DNA of 64,000 nucleotides from Bacillota bacterium. Its GTDB lineage: Bacteria; Bacillota_G; SHA-98; UBA4971. Location of the stretch: contig JAAZEW010000183.1 in assembly GCA_012512055.1 (NCBI GenBank), forward strand, positions 1 through 64,000. The letters run 5' to 3'. Positions 60,209 through 64,000 of this stretch are shown here, in pieces. The notes under the pieces are model-generated. The model saw only the letters and a list, made by a program, of their open reading frames with translations, made no database searches and was not told the DNA's origin. The position numbers were made by a program, and so were the translations under genes. Every line of letters begins with the position of its first letter. The first letter of the stretch is position 1.

Positions 60209-61276
60209 CTACATGTAGATCTTTACTTCCTCCTCGCGACGAAGTGCACGAAGACACGCTTCTGCCAAAGCCTGCATCTCATCTTCGCCCGGATAAACCA
60301 TAACAGGCGCTATAAATTTGACGCGGGCCTTAATCCATTCTACCAGCATTTCTGAATAACACACCCCTCCTGTGAGGATTATTGCGTCAACTTCCCCTTT
60401 GAGGACGGTTGCCTGGGAGCCTATTTCCTTGGCAATCTGGTAAGCCATGGCTTCATATACCAGAGCTGCGTATTCATCTCCTTCCGCAATACGCCTCTCC
60501 ACTTCCACTGCGCTGTTTGTCCCAAGATAAGCCATTAGCCCGCCTCTGCCCACCAGCTTTTTCTTAATTTCTTCCAGTGAAAGGTTGCCTGAGTAACACA
60601 TTTCCACAAAACCAAGGAGGGGAAGCCCTCCGCTCCTCTCAGGAGTAAACGGCCCTTCTCCGTCCAGAGCGTGATTGGCATCGATAACTCTGCCTTTCCT
60701 GTGTGCACCGATAGTGGCGCCGCTGCCCATATGGCAGACAACGAAATTGGCGTCCTCATACCGGATTCCGATGGCCTTCGCTGCCCGCCTGGCGACAGCC
60801 TTATGGTTGAGCGCATGGAATACGGCAGTCCGTGATATTTCCGGAAGCCCGGACAACCTGGCCAAGGGGTCAAACTCGTCGACTACGGGAGGATCTGCGA
60901 TAAATGCAGGGACACCGATAATATCTGCAATCTCCCGAGCCATAGGGGCTCCCAGATTGCACGCATGAGGAATCTTGCCTGTACCGATAAGATCACTGAT
61001 CATCTTAGCGTTTACCTCATAAACCCCGCTTTCTATCGGTCTTAACAAGCCTCCCCTGCCGATTATCGCTGTGAAATCCGATATCTGACAATCCTGTCGT
61101 GCCAGGATTTCGAAGATGTCTTCAATCCTTTTCTTGTACTGACCCAGCACGGTCTCAAATACGCCTAATTCCTCGGGCCTATATCTGATCACCTCCTCAA
61201 AAATCAAACAATCATCTTCATACACTGCGATCTTAGTAGATGTAGAACCAGGATTAATCACGAGTATCCTATGCAT
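60209..61276 (-). CDS. buk: Butyrate (branched-chain acyl) kinase
   Basis: 355 residues of the acetate/butyrate kinase (ASKHA) family: INPGSTSTKIAVYEDD, GRGGLLRPIESGVYEVN, HMGSGATIGAHRKGRVIDANHALDGEGPFTPERSG and ILTGGVCYSEMLV. Makes ATP and a short acid from acyl-phosphate. Context suggests isobutyrate/isovalerate as well as butyrate. One of two kinases here; the second lies at 63470. Confidence 0.94.
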   Translation of the reverse strand: MHRILVINPGSTSTKIAVYEDDCLIFEEVIRYRPEELGVFETVLGQYKKRIEDIFEILARQDCQISDFTAIIGRGGLLRPIESGVYEVNAKMISDLIGTGKIPHACNLGAPMAREIADIIGVPAFIADPPVVDEFDPLARLSGLPEISRTAVFHALNHKAVARRAAKAIGIRYEDANFVVCHMGSGATIGAHRKGRVIDANHALDGEGPFTPERSGGLPLLGFVEMCYSGNLSLEEIKKKLVGRGGLMAYLGTNSAVEVERRIAEGDEYAALVYEAMAYQIAKEIGSQATVLKGEVDAIILTGGVCYSEMLVEWIKARVKFIAPVMVYPGEDEMQALAEACLRALRREEEVKIYM

Positions 61277-61330
61277 GATCGTCTCCCTCCCGGCGGCTGG
61301 TTAAGGAGCAGCACGCTGACATACTGCCTA

Positions 61331-62398
61331 TCAAGGCACGAATATCCTGTGAATCTTCCCTATCCTCGCAATCCTTTCCTCTGCAAGGCGAGCCGCTGCC
61401 AGATGCGGAGGAATTCCTTCTCTCCTGGCGATTTCTATAACCGACTTGATTCTGTCGTATATTCCGCCTGCTTTACGCAAAGCCCTTTCCCTATCGTAGC
61501 CGTAGATCTCTTCCGCTACGTTGATTACTCCGCCTGCATTGATAATATAGTCAGGCGCGTAGAGAATACCCAGGTCTTCCAAGGCATTGCCGTGACTTTC
61601 GTCTTTAAGTTGGTTGTTGGCGGACCCGGCAACAATTCTGCACCGTAGTCGCGTCACCGTCTCTGCATTTATTACGCCACCAAGTGCGCAAGGACAAAAC
61701 ACGTCGCATTCAACGTCATAAATCCCGTCGGGAGAAACAGGCTTTGCGCCGAACTCCTCAACTACCGTATCCACCCTGTCTTTGAAAACGTCACTCACAT
61801 GGACCATGGCGCCTTCCTCGGCGAGATGTTTCACGATGGAATAACCTACGTTGCCAATGCCCTGAACGGCTACGCTTCTACCACGAAGAGAACCATCACC
61901 AAAAACCTCTTCCAAGCAGGCTTTCATCCCGCGAATGACCCCGTACGCGGTGACAGGAGACGGGTCTCCGCCTGCGCCCGGGCCTGACGGAAGCCCCACC
62001 ACGTGTTGGGTCTCCATATGAATGATTTCCACGTCCTCCCCGCGAATCCCCACGTCTTCAGCGGTTATGTAACGTCCTCCCATCGTCTCCACGAATCTTC
62101 CGAACGCGCGCAACAACACTTCGCTCTTGTCACGTCGAGGGTCTCCAATGATTACAGCCTTGCCCCCGCCAAGGTCAAGACCTGCGGCAGAACTCTTGTA
62201 GGTCATTCCCCTGGCCAGCCTGAGCGCGTCAATCATTGCGTCTTCCTCTGATTCGTACGGCCACATTCTGCATCCGCCAAGGGCAGGGCCAAGGGTAGTA
62301 TCATGGATAGCTATGACTGCACGCAGCCCTGAGACTTCGTCGCTGGCGAAAACAAGCTGCTCATATCCGTATTTTGACATTTCATCGAATATTCTCAT
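61331..62398 (-). CDS. bcd: Leucine (branched-chain amino acid) dehydrogenase
   Basis: 355 residues. Glu/Leu/Phe/Val dehydrogenase family: the [20 protein letters not shown] and [19 protein letters not shown] blocks contain the catalytic lysines, and NAD binding is at [20 protein letters not shown]. Oxidatively deaminates Leu, Val and Ile to 2-oxoacids with NAD+. Short N-terminus without the larger GDH domain supports Leu dehydrogenase. GAAGGAG site before the ATG. Feeds the oxidoreductase encoded downstream. Confidence 0.93.
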   Translation of the reverse strand: MRIFDEMSKYGYEQLVFASDEVSGLRAVIAIHDTTLGPALGGCRMWPYESEEDAMIDALRLARGMTYKSSAAGLDLGGGKAVIIGDPRRDKSEVLLRAFGRFVETMGGRYITAEDVGIRGEDVEIIHMETQHVVGLPSGPGAGGDPSPVTAYGVIRGMKACLEEVFGDGSLRGRSVAVQGIGNVGYSIVKHLAEEGAMVHVSDVFKDRVDTVVEEFGAKPVSPDGIYDVECDVFCPCALGGVINAETVTRLRCRIVAGSANNQLKDESHGNALEDLGILYAPDYIINAGGVINVAEEIYGYDRERALRKAGGIYDRIKSVIEIARREGIPPHLAAARLAEERIARIGKIHRIFVP

Positions 62399-62453
62399 GG
62401 GACTCCTATCTCCTTCCTTGATGAACTCTATTCGGGGTTACTCGCATTGCCTG

Positions 62454-62561
62454 CTAAGTATGACTTCATTTAGTTTTCGCCGGTTTTCCGATTGTCCTGG
62501 GTGGCCCCGCAAGGTACGTACACTTTCTGGAACCGGCGATCACTTATAGTGATCTACTTAG
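62454..62561 (-). repeat. R repeat copy 8 (uninterrupted, reverse orientation)
   Basis: 108 bp, inverted relative to the other copies: CTAAGTATGACTTCATTTAG on the left and GATCACTTATAGTGATCTACTTAG on the right. The inner arms TCGCCGGTT/AACCGGCGA pair perfectly. The ptb TAA stop (complement of 62558-62560) lies in its right terminus. It fills the bcd-ptb gap. Confidence 0.85.
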
Positions 62562-63454
62562 CTCATGGCGACGCCCAATGCAAGGGAATAGAATTTTGAC
62601 GCATGCGAGTCTGACCTTGAGGTCAAAACAATGGGTGCACCTGCACCTGCCACCACACTTGCGCAACACCCGTCTGCCATGTACACAAGGGTCTTGTAAA
62701 ATACGTTTCCTGCTTCTATATCAGGCATTATCAGGATATCAGCCATGCCTGCCACCGGACTTTTGATCCCTTTGATTCTGGCTGACTCAGGGGAAATTGC
62801 GTTATCCAGCGCCAGTGGGCCGTCAACGATACCGCCTTTTATCTGGCCGCGGTCTGCCATCTTACTGATACATGCCGCATCAACGGTAGCCTGCATATCA
62901 CTGTTGAGGTACTCGATTGCAGCAATAATTGCAACCCGAGGATTGGCTATGCCCAACACATGCGCCACATTAATGGCATTTTGAGTAATCTCCGCTTTCT
63001 CTTCCAATGAAGGCGCAATGTTCATGGCGCCGTCACTGAATATCACTACTCTGTCACTTCCCGGCATTTCAAACACAGACAAGTGCGACAGAAGCTTGCC
63101 GGTTCTGAGGCCGCCGTCTTTGCTGAGAACGGCCTTCAGCACATCAGACGTGCTGACCAGGCCTTTCATTACCAGGTTAGCCTGTCCTTCCGAAACCAGC
63201 CTAACCCCTCTTCGCGCCGCGGCAGCAGGCCCGTCTTCTTCTACGAGCTCATGTTTGGATATATCCACTCCTGCGATACCGGCAGCTTCCTCTATCTTGT
63301 TAAGGTTTCCCACAAGGATGCTTTTTGCGATTCCGCAACTTACAGCTTCGTCTATCGCAAGGAGCACTTCAGGATCCTCTGCGGCTACAACCACGCAAGT
63401 CTTGGTTCCCCTTGCTTTAGCCAGCTCTACAATATCCCTGAGCGACCTTACCAT
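62558..63454 (-). CDS. ptb: Phosphate butyryltransferase
   Basis: 298 residues. N-terminal TCVVVAAEDPEVLLAIDEAV, then NLVMKGLVSTSDVLKAVLSKDGGLR, SDGAMNIAPSLEEKAEITQN and MPDIEAGNVFYKTLVYMADG, as in Ptb. Converts acyl-CoA plus phosphate to acyl-phosphate for Buk. GGGGGGAG site before the ATG. Its stop codon is provided by R8. Confidence 0.94.
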   Translation of the reverse strand: MVRSLRDIVELAKARGTKTCVVVAAEDPEVLLAIDEAVSCGIAKSILVGNLNKIEEAAGIAGVDISKHELVEEDGPAAAARRGVRLVSEGQANLVMKGLVSTSDVLKAVLSKDGGLRTGKLLSHLSVFEMPGSDRVVIFSDGAMNIAPSLEEKAEITQNAINVAHVLGIANPRVAIIAAIEYLNSDMQATVDAACISKMADRGQIKGGIVDGPLALDNAISPESARIKGIKSPVAGMADILIMPDIEAGNVFYKTLVYMADGCCASVVAGAGAPIVLTSRSDSHASKFYSLALGVAMS

Positions 63455-63469
63455 ATCTCTCCCCCCTTA

Positions 63470-64000
63470 TTACCCGTACGTCCTAACCTCTTCCTCTCCT
63501 GAAAGCGCTCGAAAAGCACCTTTGGCGAGAGATTCCATTTCCCTTTCCCCGGGATACGTCCGAACTTCCGCAATAAATGAAACCCTCTCCCGTATTATCG
63601 AGACAAGCAGCTCCGATGAAGCCAAGCCTCCGCATATTAGGATAGCTTTCACATCTCCTGACAAGACTGATGCCATAGCCCCGATTTCCTTGGCAATCTG
63701 ATATGCCATTCCTTCATATATCAGACCCGCATATTCATCTCCGGCTGCAATGCGCGCTTCGATTTCTTTAGCATTACTTACACCCAGATACGCCACAAGT
63801 CCCCCCTGTCCCAGAAATTTCGCTATGAGCCTGTCCTTTGAGAAATTCCCTGAAAAAGCCATTTCCGCCACTTTACCGGCAGGCAGTTCTCCGGTTCTTT
63901 CCGGACTGAAAGGGCCTTGTTCATTTGCGTTATTGGCATCAATAATCCGGCCTCTTTCCACTGCCGCAATGGATATACCTCCTCCGAGATGCGCGACAAC
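63470..64000 (-). CDS. buk: Second butyrate kinase, partial (N-terminus beyond window)
   Basis: 177 codons including the stop; the frame stays open to the right edge, so the N-terminal half is missing. The visible part starts VVAHLGGGISIAAVERGRII, with DANNANEQGPFSPERTGELP, GLVAYLGVSNAKEIE and ILICGGLASSELLVSIIRE. Similar to the buk at 60209 but divergent, so an old paralogue. Lies 15 bp upstream of ptb. Confidence 0.92.
   Translation of the reverse strand, partial: VVAHLGGGISIAAVERGRIIDANNANEQGPFSPERTGELPAGKVAEMAFSGNFSKDRLIAKFLGQGGLVAYLGVSNAKEIEARIAAGDEYAGLIYEGMAYQIAKEIGAMASVLSGDVKAILICGGLASSELLVSIIRERVSFIAEVRTYPGEREMESLAKGAFRALSGEEEVRTYG

Noticed and set aside
63018..63701. 227-residue plus-strand frame
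   Set aside because: Antisense to ptb and buk.

Overview
The window reads as a chromosomal segment of an anaerobic, endospore-forming Firmicute of the Clostridia type. The evidence is a near-complete set of sporulation genes (spoIIP, spoIIM, spoIIAA-spoIIAB-sigF, spoVAC-D-E, dacF, gerW and a GerMN-domain protein), strong GGAGG ribosome sites, frequent TTG and GTG starts, an IspH-S1 fusion, and a ferredoxin-dependent 2-oxoacid oxidoreductase with phosphotransacylase and two acyl kinases. I cannot name the species. Almost every gene is on the minus strand; the one confident exception is the GerMN gene at 56980-57591. No rRNA, tRNA, CRISPR array or full-length transposase gene was seen.

Layout, read left to right although transcription mostly runs right to left. 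1-7.8 kb: end of an unknown gene, rarA, a possible 6S-like RNA, aspS, hisS, a SurA/TPR protein, a metallo-beta-lactamase-fold hydrolase and dtd. 8-21.5 kb: rel, recJ, a LapA-like protein, a VWA/AAA+ pair beside a sigma-54 activator, ddl, surE, mgtC-like and a HEAT-repeat protein. 21.6-32.7 kb: zinc-ribbon membrane protein, gpsA-plsY-der, prsA-like, spoIIP, a DUF1614-like protein, ispH-rpsA, plsC-cmk and a YpfB-like protein. 32.7-39.9 kb: a BaiN/HI0933 flavoprotein, rluB, a TrkA-type regulator, gerW, DUF2953, scpB-scpA, trpS and a site-2 protease. 40-47.3 kb: lysA, a CoA-dehydratase-activase trio, spoVAE-D-C and a dodecin. 47.3-57.6 kb: sigF operon, dacF, pdp, xerD, spoIIM, endonuclease Q-like, NUDIX, DUF3866 and GerMN. 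57.6-64 kb: an amino-acid fermentation block (oxoacid oxidoreductase gamma-beta-alpha-ferredoxin, buk, leucine dehydrogenase, ptb, second buk running off the end).

The last block forms a coherent pathway: leucine, valine and isoleucine are deaminated by Bcd, oxidised to acyl-CoA with reduction of ferredoxin, converted to acyl-phosphate by Ptb, and used by Buk to make ATP and a branched-chain acid.

The most unusual content lies between the genes. A family of about 107-bp imperfect palindromes (called R here; ends CTAAGTA...TACTTAG) occurs up to eight times. Copies are interrupted by two other small inverted-repeat elements of constant size: A, 108 bp, with GARACCGTTG ends; and B, 105 bp, with GCCGGT ends. 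A sits at the same internal site of R in both orientations, with short direct repeats flanking it. R ends coincide with the stop codons of at least four genes (rel, spoVAE, the dodecin gene and ptb). A fourth 79-bp element (C), with a 10-bp flanking duplication, sits beside one stack. This nested, stop-codon-associated repeat system is the best candidate here for something undescribed.
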